The notes beneath the pieces are model-generated. The model worked only from the letters and a program-made list of their open reading frames with translations, searched no databases and was not told the origin of the DNA. From contig JAEEXV010000406.1 of the NCBI GenBank assembly GCA_016287975.1, positions 1 to 8,636 on the forward strand: a stretch of DNA of 8,636 bases, in the 5' to 3' direction. Origin of the DNA: Lentisphaeria bacterium (GTDB taxonomy: Bacteria; Verrucomicrobiota; Lentisphaeria; Oligosphaerales; Oligosphaeraceae). Below are positions 1 to 8,012 of the stretch, piece after piece (position 1 is the stretch's first letter; each line of letters starts with the position of its first letter). Position numbers and translations under genes: made by a program.

Positions 1-1
1 C

Positions 2-45
2 GCCGCCTGCCCCATGCGCCAGCCTCCGCGGTGCCGTGCCGCCGC
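2..45. repeat. Direct repeat, copy 1 (~44 bp)
   Basis: This segment matches 197-241 almost base for base. The differences are one substitution (T8 versus C203) and one extra C in the second copy (in the run at 214-216). The shared core includes GCCCCATGCGC and CAGCCTCCGCGGTGCC, and the copies are 195 bp apart. In this copy the 3' end runs straight into a hairpin (39-58) that is not kept in the second copy. Confidence 0.85.
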
Positions 46-58
46 ATTCTTGCGGCGG
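39..58. repeat. Inverted repeat: 8-bp stem, 4-nt loop
   Basis: CCGCCGCA (39-46) and TGCGGCGG (51-58) are perfect reverse complements around a TTCT loop. The hairpin overlaps the end of the first direct-repeat copy. No T-run follows, so it is not a typical intrinsic terminator. Confidence 0.75.
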
Positions 59-104
59 AAGCGGGCAGGGGCCTCGGAATCGGCGACCGCCCACTCACTG
101 GGCC

Positions 105-126
105 GCCACGGCGGGGCCGCCGTGGC
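105..126. repeat. Inverted repeat: perfect 10-bp stem, 2-nt loop
   Basis: GCCACGGCGG (105-114) and CCGCCGTGGC (117-126) are exact reverse complements separated by GG. This is a near-perfect palindrome in DNA and would form a very stable cruciform or RNA hairpin (practically a 9-bp stem with a 4-nt loop). No T-tract follows. Confidence 0.85.
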
Positions 127-150
127 AACCATTTCCGGGGCCCTGTTGGC

Positions 151-177
151 GTGCCGGCGGGCAAGCCCGCCGGACAC
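151..177. repeat. Inverted repeat: 9-bp stem, extendable to 12 bp with a bulge
   Basis: CCGGCGGGC (154-162) and GCCCGCCGG (165-173) pair perfectly around AA. GTG (151-153) and CAC (175-177) can add three pairs if A174 is bulged. Its apex, GGGCAAGCCC, and the following ACACGC resemble the reverse complement of the hairpin at 8338-8353 in the right-hand repeats. The two flanks may therefore carry related elements in opposite orientation. Confidence 0.8.
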
Positions 178-196
178 GCAGGGGGCTGGTTTTCGA

Positions 197-241
197 GCCG
201 CCCGCCCCATGCGCCCAGCCTCCGCGGTGCCGTGCCGCCGC
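197..241. repeat. Direct repeat, copy 2 (~45 bp)
   Basis: This is the second copy of the repeat at 2-45, with one substitution and one added C. Just after the aligned part, both copies share CTTGC. In this copy those bases lie at 245-249 and contribute most of the candidate -35 element of the promoter for the hydrolase gene at 313, so the repeat abuts a functional-looking promoter. Confidence 0.85.
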
Positions 242-245
242 GAAC

Positions 246-273
246 TTGCAAAACGAGGTTTTCATGGTATGTT
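246..273 (+). promoter_or_regulatory. Candidate sigma70-type promoter for the hydrolase gene at 313
   Basis: TTGCAA (246-251) and TATGTT (268-273) match four of six bases of the -35 and -10 consensus each, with a 16-bp spacer. They lie in a short AT-rich island inside very GC-rich DNA. A Shine-Dalgarno GGAG (302-305) follows, 7 nt before the ATG at 313. Promoter consensus in this phylum is poorly known to me, so this is a prediction. Confidence 0.4.
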
Positions 274-312
274 AGGAAAAAAACTGGATGACCAACCTCC
301 TGGAGAATTGTC

Positions 313-1749
313 ATGAGAAAGCAACTCTTTACCCTTGCGCTGACTGGGGCTACGCTGGCCTTCGCGGCGTCGGTGATGATGCGGAACGGCGAGAAGGTGT
401 GGAGCGACCGCGCGTATACGCTGGACGGCCTGCCCGCGCAGTGGCGCTTCCAGAAGCCCGTCCCCGTGCAGGCGTGCGGCGGCTACCAGATCAAAATCCC
501 CGCGGGCTGCCGCAAGGCGCTGATCGCGATCCACGATTCGGCGGCGGGCGCGGGCGTGGCCGCCCGTTACAAGGGGGTGTTGCAGCCTGAGCCCGTCTAT
601 ATCGACCTGCCGACGCGGAAGCATGTCCTGCGCTATCGGGTGTACATCGTCGCGCAGCCGCCGACGGTCATCGACTGCGTGCCCTCCAAGGCGGGCGGGA
701 TTCTGCTGGCGCTGGACGACGATGTGCCTGGGGGCGCGCCTGCGTCCGTCGAGCCGCCCGCGCAGGGGCGCGTCCCCGCGCCCGCGAATCTCCAGGGCGT
801 GCAGCGGTTCGCGGGGCAGGAGTATCGCTTCCGCCCTGGCGCGCGGGAGGTCGAGTACTATGTGCGCGCCCCGAAGCAGGGCATCGACGGCGGCACGGGG
901 CTGATGCTGCTTTCCCACAACTGGGGCGGGACGTGGAAGTTGACGGCGCCGTGGTGCGACCTGCTGAGCGACCGCTTCAATCTGATCTGCCTGAGCGTGA
1001 ACTACCTCCAGAGCGGCGAGACCAGCCATCGGGAGGTGCCTTACGACCACGGGGTGCTGCAGGCGATGGACTGCCTGCGCGCGCTGCATGAGGTGCAGCG
1101 GAACCTGGACGCCGCGAAGATCCCCTTCAACCGCCGTCGCATCTATGCGGCGGGGGCCTCAGGCGGCGGCAACGTGAGCCTCATGGTCAACAAACTGGCG
1201 CCCGCCACCTTCGGATGCGTCATCGACCTGTGCGGGATGCCAGGCCTGACCAATGACATCGCCTTCGGCGTCGGCAAACTCAACGCGGGCTATTCGAAAG
1301 ACCCGTCCTCCCCGAAATACCTCACCCCCGCCATGCAGGAAATCCGCGACCCAGGTCATCCAGGGCATCTCCGCATCCAGCGGGAGGCCAACCCCGACAA
1401 CCAGGTGATCATCGTCCACGGACTGGACGACACCAGCTGCAATCCAGCGGACAAGATGCTGGTCGCCGCCAGCATGGTGCGCGCGGGCTTCCGTCCCGAC
1501 ACCCATTTCCTCACCCAGGCCGACGTGGACGGCAAGATCGTCACCACCACGGGGCACGCCATCGGCGACCGCCCCGAGATCATCGCGAAGTTCGGCGGCC
1601 CCTACATCGCCGAAAAGGGCGCCTTCGTCAAGCTCAATCCTGGCCAGTCCGACCTGGATTCCAACCGCGAGGTGGTCTTTCCCGTGACGGGTGGGCGGTA
1701 TGTGGTCTCCTTCCGAGGCGCGCCCACCATTCGGTTCGAGGCGGAGTGA
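313..1749 (+). CDS. Secreted alpha/beta hydrolase (esterase/peptidase-like)
   Basis: This 478-residue protein starts at an ATG with GGAG 7 nt upstream. Residues 1-20 form a signal peptide (basic MRK, hydrophobic core, AFAAS near the cleavage site), so it is probably exported. Residues about 30-140 look like a small beta-rich domain. Residues about 180-440 carry alpha/beta-hydrolase features: an SHNWGG oxyanion-type motif (201-206), the nucleophile elbow GASGG with Ser283, an acidic residue in HGLDDTSCN (Asp372 or Asp373), and His415 in TTTGHAIGD. These can form a complete Ser-Asp-His triad. The fold resembles PHB-depolymerase and prolyl-oligopeptidase relatives, and it may fall among DUF2920-like hydrolases, but I cannot confirm a family. 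The substrate is unknown; beside glycosidase genes, a carbohydrate esterase is an attractive inference. The 198-bp gap after it, with its own promoter, suggests separate transcription from the downstream operon. Confidence 0.85.
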   Translation: MRKQLFTLALTGATLAFAASVMMRNGEKVWSDRAYTLDGLPAQWRFQKPVPVQACGGYQIKIPAGCRKALIAIHDSAAGAGVAARYKGVLQPEPVYIDLPTRKHVLRYRVYIVAQPPTVIDCVPSKAGGILLALDDDVPGGAPASVEPPAQGRVPAPANLQGVQRFAGQEYRFRPGAREVEYYVRAPKQGIDGGTGLMLLSHNWGGTWKLTAPWCDLLSDRFNLICLSVNYLQSGETSHREVPYDHGVLQAMDCLRALHEVQRNLDAAKIPFNRRRIYAAGASGGGNVSLMVNKLAPATFGCVIDLCGMPGLTNDIAFGVGKLNAGYSKDPSSPKYLTPAMQEIRDPGHPGHLRIQREANPDNQVIIVHGLDDTSCNPADKMLVAASMVRAGFRPDTHFLTQADVDGKIVTTTGHAIGDRPEIIAKFGGPYIAEKGAFVKLNPGQSDLDSNREVVFPVTGGRYVVSFRGAPTIRFEAE

Positions 1750-1832
1750 CGGTTTGGCTGGCCTGGCAGGACGGGGTATCGCTTGCCTGCCTGTCCGCCT
1801 GCACGGGGAATGCCGTCGCAGACGGAGGTCGC

Positions 1833-1869
1833 AAAATTTGTATATTATTCGGGAAAATTGTTTATTGTT
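1833..1869 (+). promoter_or_regulatory. Two direct repeats spaced 21 bp: candidate AraC-family operator
   Basis: AAAATTTGTATATTATT (1833-1849) and AAAATTGTTTATTGTT (1854-1869) align well with a one-base gap, and their starts are 21 bp apart, two helical turns. Direct-repeat half-sites at this spacing, with the proximal one overlapping the -35 box, are the known arrangement for AraC-type activators such as AraC at araI1-I2. Here the proximal copy overlaps the candidate -35 at 1865-1870. The AraC-type protein encoded at 7194 is the obvious candidate ligand. A caution is that the region is AT-rich, so some similarity could arise from composition. Confidence 0.4.
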
Positions 1870-1893
1870 TGTTTGTTTTCATAATGTTATATT
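1865..1893 (+). promoter_or_regulatory. Candidate promoter of the 1948-8012 operon
   Basis: TTGTTT (1865-1870) and TATATT (1888-1893) are separated by 17 bp in a strongly AT-rich gap. An overlapping alternative is TTGTTT (1858-1863) with CATAAT (1880-1885), spacer 16 bp. Either would start transcription near 1895-1900, leaving a roughly 50-nt leader before the ATG at 1948. No other promoter of comparable quality is apparent between this point and 8012. Confidence 0.5.
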
Positions 1894-1933
1894 AGGCATC
1901 AGCCGATGCGAAAAAATGTAGTCCGACAGCAGC

Positions 1934-1940
1934 GGAGGAG
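1934..1940 (+). promoter_or_regulatory. Strong Shine-Dalgarno deciding the 1948 start
   Basis: GGAGGAG ends 7 nt before the ATG at 1948. An in-frame ATG at 1906 would add 14 basic residues before the signal peptide and has no ribosome binding site, so 1948 is the preferred start. Confidence 0.8.
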
Positions 1941-1947
1941 TGTCAAG

Positions 1948-4500
1948 ATGCGAAGGAACAAGATTTGGTTGGCGGTTGCGTGGCTTGGCTTGATGGCGTT
2001 GTGCTTGGCGGGGGGGAAGGTCTGCGAGTTGCCGCTGGAGGTGCATTTCCAAGTGCCGGATTTTCAGTTGGCGCATCAGGGGGACCGTCGGACGGTGGTC
2101 TTTGCGCAAATGCCGCCGAAGCCAGGGAAGGTGCGGGTGCTGCGGGGGCGCTTTGTAAGCTACAGTGCGCAGGTGACGGGGTGCAACAAGGCGCTGCGAC
2201 TGACGGTGAACGGCACGGCCCTGCGCAAACTCGACCTTGCGGGCGATCAGCGCATGATGCTGAAGGAGAGCCACTACGTATTCCGGAACATATACAAGAA
2301 TCGGATGTTCGCCTACTGGTCCGATGATGTCATTGAACTGCCCTTCGGTCCCTCGACGGACGCGGTGGACGAGGCGACCGTCGGCGGGGATGGCAGCCAA
2401 CTTCTTCTGAACATTGAGGACGTGGCCATCGGCGTCGACAGCAATTCCCTGGAGATAGCCAATGTCCGCCGCCAGATTGGGGACCATCCAGTCGTCCTGA
2501 CGGTGGAGGGGCTGCAGGTCGGGTATCTGGACAAGGCGCTGCTGCCGGCGCCGACGGGGGTGGCACTGCGGCACGGTGGCTGCCGTCTGGCGAAGGAGCG
2601 TGGCGGGCTGCGGCTCGAAGCTGGTGCACAAGGCGGCTTTGCGGTGCGTACACCCTCCTCTGACTTCTTTCTGGTCGAGACGCGCCTGGGCATGCGCGGC
2701 GGTGCCTTTGAACTGCTGGCGGCGGACGGGAAGTCGTCTGGCAATCCCGCAGTTGCGGTCAAGGAGAGCGGAGCGCATGGATTTGTGGTGGAGGCGGTCT
2801 GGGAGGGAGGCGTCGCGCTGCATCGTACGCTGACGCTGGAGGCTGACGGCCTCGTGCACTGGGTTGATGAATGGCGCAACGGCGGGCGTGCCATTGCGGG
2901 GATTCCCTTTCGCCACCGGATCCGCCTGGCAGGGCACGCCGCTCGAATCTATTTCGCGGGCAATCCAGAGACGGACAGCGTGCCTTCTCCAGACGCCAAT
3001 CCAACGTTGGTGATGCTGAATCGTGATCGCCTGGAGGCTGGCATCGGCGTCACCGAAGAGAACGACGCCGCGCGGCTGACTGGCGGTTTCCGCAACACGA
3101 AGGAGGGCACGGAGATTTTCGCCGCGCATTTGGCGCTGGCGCCAGGGTGTCGGCTGGCGCTCCACTATACTGTTGACGGTTTTGCCGAGGGGGGCTACTG
3201 GAAGTTCATCAACCGCGTGCGGCGACGCTGGGGGATCGGTCATGTCACGGCGCCGATGGCCTTTTTCTTCGGGGCGAACTATGCGGATGCGCCAGGGAAG
3301 GAGATGGGCGAGAAGATCTCCAACGCCTTTGCGCACCTGGGGCCGGTGGCGGTCGGCATGCTGCCGTGGCGTCGGAATGACCACTACCTGGTGCGCGAGG
3401 GGAAATACCCGAAGTTGCCCGCCGGGGCTCCGCGCGCGCCAGGGAAGACACCCGACCTCGATATCGAGGAATATCTCACCTTTCGCCACCGCCGCAAGGT
3501 CGACGAATGGCTGGCCTACGAAACCCGGATGATCCACAAATTCGCACCGGAGGTGAAGGTCCTGGGCTCCACCCATCCAGCCATGGAGACCGTATACCTT
3601 CCCCTGCAGGAGCGCTGGCCATACGCCGACTGCGCCCTGCGCATTCCCTCCGGGGAAATCTTCCATCATCCCGGCTACGACCGCACCCATCTGTGGGAAT
3701 ACCGCAATCGAGACTGGGTCATCGGATACTACGTCCCCTACAGCGGCTCCCGCTACTACGATTCCCTGCTCGACGACATCCGACGCACTCTGGCCCTCGG
3801 CGTCGACGGCTTCTACATCGACGAATTCAGCCTCGGCGCCCACCGCGACTACTGCCGCTATGACTACGGACGCTGGGACGGCTTCTCCGCCGACCTCGAC
3901 GAAGATGGGAAGCCAGTGCGCCTCAAGAGCGACGTCTGCCTGGCGACCGTGCCGCTGCAGCTGGCCGCCCTGGAACTGGTGAAGCGCGGCGGCGGCATCT
4001 TCGTCGGCAACGGCTCTGCCGCGACCCGCCCCGTCAACACCGCCCCCGCGCTGCGCTTCTGGGAAGGAGCCAGTGGCTTCGCGACGACTGGCGGCGCGCA
4101 CTTGAGCCACGTCCCCATGATCTACGGCAACTACGGGGACGAGAAGACGCTGCGCGGCGTCTTCCAGGCCGCGCGCGCGGCGATTGGAGCGGGGTGCCTC
4201 TACTCTCCCCGTTCCTGCAATCTGCTGCTGAGGGGGCGGGACAACTTTGTCTGCAAACAGTATCCGATGACCGTCGTGGAGATCGCGCCAGGGGTGGTTG
4301 TCGGGCGCGAGCGGCTGGTCTCGGTGCGGAACGGTGTGATCGCGTGGCCTGGCGTGCCAGAGGGGGCGGCGGCGACGGTTTTCGCCTACGACCAGGACGG
4401 CAACCGAGTGCCCGCGCCGGAGGCCGTCGTGCGGGGCGGCAAGATCCACTTGAAAGTCCCGCCGGAGGGGATGGTCATCGCCGAATTGAAGGGGAAATGA
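1948..4500 (+). CDS. Large secreted TIM-barrel glycoside-hydrolase-like protein, family not recognised
   Basis: This 850-residue protein begins with an export signal (MRRNK, then a hydrophobic stretch to about residue 22), so it should act in the periplasm or outside. Residues about 25-200 look like a beta-sandwich, carbohydrate-binding-like module with an [10 protein letters not shown] segment. Residues about 205-410 look like a second, mutarotase-like beta domain. Residues about 430-760 resemble a (beta/alpha)8 barrel. A strand-end motif [11 protein letters not shown] (618-628) places Asp625 and Glu626 where retaining glycosidases often keep an acidic catalytic residue. Further on come [14 protein letters not shown] (638-651), GNGSAATRP (688-696) and FWEG with Glu706, a possible second catalytic acid. 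The end is a small beta domain. I know similar motifs only from unnamed proteins of PVC bacteria and cannot name a CAZy family, so glycosidase activity is inference. Base use changes inside the barrel segment (see findings). Confidence 0.75.
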   Translation: MRRNKIWLAVAWLGLMALCLAGGKVCELPLEVHFQVPDFQLAHQGDRRTVVFAQMPPKPGKVRVLRGRFVSYSAQVTGCNKALRLTVNGTALRKLDLAGDQRMMLKESHYVFRNIYKNRMFAYWSDDVIELPFGPSTDAVDEATVGGDGSQLLLNIEDVAIGVDSNSLEIANVRRQIGDHPVVLTVEGLQVGYLDKALLPAPTGVALRHGGCRLAKERGGLRLEAGAQGGFAVRTPSSDFFLVETRLGMRGGAFELLAADGKSSGNPAVAVKESGAHGFVVEAVWEGGVALHRTLTLEADGLVHWVDEWRNGGRAIAGIPFRHRIRLAGHAARIYFAGNPETDSVPSPDANPTLVMLNRDRLEAGIGVTEENDAARLTGGFRNTKEGTEIFAAHLALAPGCRLALHYTVDGFAEGGYWKFINRVRRRWGIGHVTAPMAFFFGANYADAPGKEMGEKISNAFAHLGPVAVGMLPWRRNDHYLVREGKYPKLPAGAPRAPGKTPDLDIEEYLTFRHRRKVDEWLAYETRMIHKFAPEVKVLGSTHPAMETVYLPLQERWPYADCALRIPSGEIFHHPGYDRTHLWEYRNRDWVIGYYVPYSGSRYYDSLLDDIRRTLALGVDGFYIDEFSLGAHRDYCRYDYGRWDGFSADLDEDGKPVRLKSDVCLATVPLQLAALELVKRGGGIFVGNGSAATRPVNTAPALRFWEGASGFATTGGAHLSHVPMIYGNYGDEKTLRGVFQAARAAIGAGCLYSPRSCNLLLRGRDNFVCKQYPMTVVEIAPGVVVGRERLVSVRNGVIAWPGVPEGAAATVFAYDQDGNRVPAPEAVVRGGKIHLKVPPEGMVIAELKGK

Positions 4501-4565
4501 GGGAACCCGAGGCAGACGGGACGTCGTTTTTCATTGAAACCATCATGCAAAGGAGATTTTTGAAA

Positions 4566-5276
<711 letters not shown>

Positions 5277-5288
5277 GAGGAGCGCGCA

Positions 5289-7166
5289 ATGTCCCGCGAA
5301 GAAAACGCCTTTTCCGCATTTGCGGGTGCCGCCGTGGGCGAGGTGCGCCTGGCGGACTGTTTTCTGGCGCCGCGGATCGGGCTGTGTCGACGGCGAACGA
5401 TTCCGGCGGCGCTCAAGCGCTGTCAGGAGACGCACCGGCTGGAGGCGTTCCGTCTGCGATGGCATCCAGGGGTGGACTGGACGCCCCACATCTTCTGGGA
5501 TTCGGACGTGGCGAAGGTGCTGGAGGGGATGGCCTATATGGTGCGCCTCGACCCTGGCGACGCGGAATTGCGCGCGTCGTTGGAGGAACTGGTCACGCTG
5601 GTCGTTTCGGCGCAGCAGCCAGACGGCTATCTCAACACCTTCTTCACGCAGTGCCCCGGGGCGGAGCGCTGGTCGAGCATCTGCTTCGATCATGAACTCT
5701 ACTGCGCCGGGCATCTGATGGAGGCGGCCGTCGCGCACTGCGAGGCGACTGGGACGCGGCGTTTCCTGGACTGCCTGTGCCGCTACGCGGACTACATCGG
5801 GCGGTGCTTCGGCCCGTCGGAGGGCCAGATCCACGCAGGCCCCGGCCATCCAGAGGTCGAGTTGGCACTGTGCAAACTGGCGCGGGCCGCAGAGGAGCCT
5901 GCATACGCGCGCCTCGCCAAGTATTTCATCGACGTGCGCGGCACCAACCACTATTACGCGGAGGAAAAGAAGCGTTTTGACATGTTTCTGCGTTACAACG
6001 AACACTACAACCAGAGTTACGCCCCAGTGCGGGAGCAGCAGGAGGCGACTGGACACGCCGTCCGCGCAGTCTATCTCCTCTGCGGCATGGCGGATGTGGC
6101 GCGGGCGAGCGGGGATGCGGGGCTGCTGGCGGCCGCCATTCGCCTTTTCGACAGCATCGCGAACCAGAAGATGTATCTCACCGGTGCGATAGGCTCGCAG
6201 GAGCAGGGGGAAGCCTTCACCCGCCGATACAATCTTCCCGACGATGTCAACTACGGCGAAAGTTGCGCCGCCATGGGGCTGGTGCTGCTGGCCTGGCGGC
6301 TGGCGAATGCGACGGGGCAGGCGCGCTTTGCGGACGTCATGGAGCAGGTGCTCTACAACGCCGCCCTGAGCGGGCTAGGCCTCTCTGGGGACGAGTTCTT
6401 CTACGCCAACCCTATGGAGTTGCTGGAGCCGGATCGCACCGTCATCTGCCGTGCCTATCGGACGGTGCGCGAACCTTGGTTCGAATGCTCGTGCTGCCCG
6501 ACCAGTTTCTGCCGTTTCCTCCCGCAGGTGGGGCGCTTCGCGTGGTCCCGCAGCGCCGATGGCGCGGCGCTACTCATTCCCGCTGCCGGCATGGCCTCGC
6601 TGGGCGGACTGGAGTTCATCGTCGAGGGAGGCTATCCTTACGATGGCGACATTGACGTCATCGCGCGGACGGCTGGCGAATATGCGTTGCGCCTGCGGAT
6701 TCCGTGGTGGTGCCGGCAGTGGTCGGTCGCCGTCAACGGTGGCGCGGTGCAGGTGCCGTTTCAGGATGGTTTCGCGGTGGTGCATCGGCGCTGGACCTCA
6801 GGGGACCGGGTGGCGCTGACACTGGCGATGCCAGTGGAGGCAGTGCATGCCTCGCCGCACCTCTCCAACCAGGCGGGGAAATGCGCGCTGATGCGCGGTC
6901 CGCTGGTCTATGCGTTGGAAGAGGTTGACAATGGCGCTGAACTTCCTCGCCTCCATGTGAATCCTGCCGGGCCGTTTCAGGTGGTCCCGGCACCAGATTT
7001 CCCGGAGGGAACTGTGGCCATCCGCGGCCGCGCCGTGTTGCGGGAGGTGCCGTCTGGGCGCCTCTACTTTAACGGACCGGTGGTGGAGACACCGCGTGAT
7101 TTCCTGGCCGTCCCATACGCGCTGTGGCAGAATCGGCGACCAGGCATGATGCGGGTGTGGTCCTGA
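5289..7166 (+). CDS. GH127-type beta-L-arabinofuranosidase (DUF1680 family)
   Basis: This 625-residue protein is close to the usual length for the family (HypBA1 of Bifidobacterium longum has 658). The family has an alpha/alpha barrel (here about residues 20-430) followed by beta-sandwich domains. Catalytic features of HypBA1 can be placed: acid/base Glu322 corresponds to Glu308 in IGSQEQGEAF; zinc ligands Glu338 and Cys340 to Glu324 and Cys326 in NYGESCAAMG; nucleophile Cys417 and ligand Cys418 to Cys402 and Cys403 in WFECSCCP. The spacings (16, 2, 76 and 1) nearly equal those of HypBA1 (16, 2, 77 and 1). The expected reaction is hydrolysis of terminal beta-L-arabinofuranosyl residues by a Zn-bound cysteine, although the family is broad and the exact sugar is uncertain. 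There is no signal peptide, so it is probably cytoplasmic. AGGAGGAG (5275-5282) overlaps the stop of the pseudopilin gene 12 bp upstream, implying tight translational linkage. Confidence 0.92.
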   Translation: MSREENAFSAFAGAAVGEVRLADCFLAPRIGLCRRRTIPAALKRCQETHRLEAFRLRWHPGVDWTPHIFWDSDVAKVLEGMAYMVRLDPGDAELRASLEELVTLVVSAQQPDGYLNTFFTQCPGAERWSSICFDHELYCAGHLMEAAVAHCEATGTRRFLDCLCRYADYIGRCFGPSEGQIHAGPGHPEVELALCKLARAAEEPAYARLAKYFIDVRGTNHYYAEEKKRFDMFLRYNEHYNQSYAPVREQQEATGHAVRAVYLLCGMADVARASGDAGLLAAAIRLFDSIANQKMYLTGAIGSQEQGEAFTRRYNLPDDVNYGESCAAMGLVLLAWRLANATGQARFADVMEQVLYNAALSGLGLSGDEFFYANPMELLEPDRTVICRAYRTVREPWFECSCCPTSFCRFLPQVGRFAWSRSADGAALLIPAAGMASLGGLEFIVEGGYPYDGDIDVIARTAGEYALRLRIPWWCRQWSVAVNGGAVQVPFQDGFAVVHRRWTSGDRVALTLAMPVEAVHASPHLSNQAGKCALMRGPLVYALEEVDNGAELPRLHVNPAGPFQVVPAPDFPEGTVAIRGRAVLREVPSGRLYFNGPVVETPRDFLAVPYALWQNRRPGMMRVWS

Positions 7167-7193
7167 ATCTCGGCCGAGGCCTGCGACAACGCC

Positions 7194-8012
7194 ATGACTT
7201 CCTACTTCGACGATCTTGATTTCGTACACCACGGCTACCGCCAGCAGGTGTCGCTCAACGCGGAGCGCAAACTCTTCAACGGCTACTATGTCGTCCAGTT
7301 CATCCTGCGCGGGGCGGTCTTCGCGCAGTTCGGCGACGCGCCGGAGGAGCGCGCCGAGGGGCCCTGCGCCTTTATCACCTACCCTGGCGTGCCGACATCG
7401 TATGGCTCCATTCCGGGGACTTCGCGCGAGCAGATGTTCCTTGCCTTCCGCGGCGCCCGTGTGCAGCGCTATGTCGAGGGCGGACTCCTGGAACTGCGGC
7501 GGGAGAATGTCTTCATCCCTGTGGCGCAATGCGAGGAACTCCGCCAACTCTTTCTCAAGATCTTCACCTTTCTCCAGAAACCCGAGGACGAGGAGGCCCA
7601 CGCCCGCTCAGTGCTTCTGCTGGAGGAACTCCTGTTGCGCCTTTCCCGGCAGAGCCGCCAGGAACGTATCAGCAGTTCGCCCTACCGCCACCAGTTGGAG
7701 GAACTGCGCGTATATCTGGTCTCCCATCCCGAACAGCCATGGGACTTCGCCGCGGAGGCGCGGAGGCTGCAGATCAGCTATTCCCATTTCTGCCATGTCT
7801 TCCGCGACTTCACGGGCAAGCCTCCGCAGCAGTACCTAGTGGACTGCCGCGTCCTCAAGGCGCAGCGCATGCTCACCAACAGCACGCTGCTGGTCAATGA
7901 AATCGCCGGCCAGTGCGGCTTTCCCAGCGCATTCTATTTCTACCGCACCTTCCGCAACCGTATCGGCATGTCCCCCGCGCTCTTCCGAAAGCAGTACGGC
8001 ATCGTCGAATGA
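7194..8012 (+). CDS. AraC-family transcriptional regulator
   Basis: This 272-residue protein has an N-terminal cupin-like sensing half (about 1-150; segments such as GYYVVQFILRGAV and GPCAFITYPGVPTSY are typical of AraC arabinose-binding-type domains) and a C-terminal double helix-turn-helix domain (about 165-270). The first HTH lies near 184-207 (DFAAEARRLQISYSHFCHVF). The second lies near 232-256 (VNEIAGQCGFPSAFYFYRTF), followed by the family signature IGMSPALFRKQY. It sits 27 bp after the GH127 gene in the same frame, separated by that gene's TGA, and has no clear Shine-Dalgarno, so translation may depend on the gene before it. It probably senses a sugar released by the enzymes of the locus and controls the operon, plausibly through the repeats at 1833-1869. 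The effector is unknown. Confidence 0.93.
   Translation: MTSYFDDLDFVHHGYRQQVSLNAERKLFNGYYVVQFILRGAVFAQFGDAPEERAEGPCAFITYPGVPTSYGSIPGTSREQMFLAFRGARVQRYVEGGLLELRRENVFIPVAQCEELRQLFLKIFTFLQKPEDEEAHARSVLLLEELLLRLSRQSRQERISSSPYRHQLEELRVYLVSHPEQPWDFAAEARRLQISYSHFCHVFRDFTGKPPQQYLVDCRVLKAQRMLTNSTLLVNEIAGQCGFPSAFYFYRTFRNRIGMSPALFRKQYGIVE

Larger units (their letters stand above)
1..245. other. Non-coding GC-rich, hairpin-dense flank
   Basis: No reading frame here looks like a protein: translations in all frames are Arg/Pro/Ala-rich and low in complexity, and none has a ribosome binding site. The stretch contains a direct repeat (2-45 and 197-241) and three strong inverted repeats (39-58, 105-126, 151-177), all described separately. 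It ends abruptly at an AT-rich patch that carries the promoter of the next gene. It may be an intergenic repeat cluster of the REP/BIME kind, or the remains of a small mobile element. I see no transposase, tRNA or CRISPR structure. Confidence 0.6.

Noticed and set aside
262..1089. 275-codon minus-strand frame opposite the hydrolase gene
   Set aside because: It is a shadow of the gene at 313: Arg/His-rich, no domain, and it covers that gene's promoter and signal peptide.
1765..1796. Possible terminator after the hydrolase gene
   Set aside because: GGCAGG/CCTGCC (loop 15) and an alternative stem with a G-T pair are weak, and no T-run follows closely.
1879..4449. 856-codon open frame on the minus strand opposite the TIM-barrel gene
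   Set aside because: It mirrors the plus-strand gene almost exactly. Its translation is rich in Arg, His, Gln and Pro with no domain-like segments and no ribosome binding site. Long antisense frames are expected in GC-rich coding DNA.
4505..4532. Possible terminator or attenuator between the TIM-barrel and pseudopilin genes
   Set aside because: The stem is only CCCG/CGGG (4 bp), and the T-run starts several bases after it. The 65-bp gap fits an operon with no clear stop signal.
4545..4565. Earlier start for the pseudopilin at 4545
   Set aside because: It would place the AGGAG ribosome binding site inside the gene and lacks one of its own. The start at 4566 gives a normal short pilin leader.
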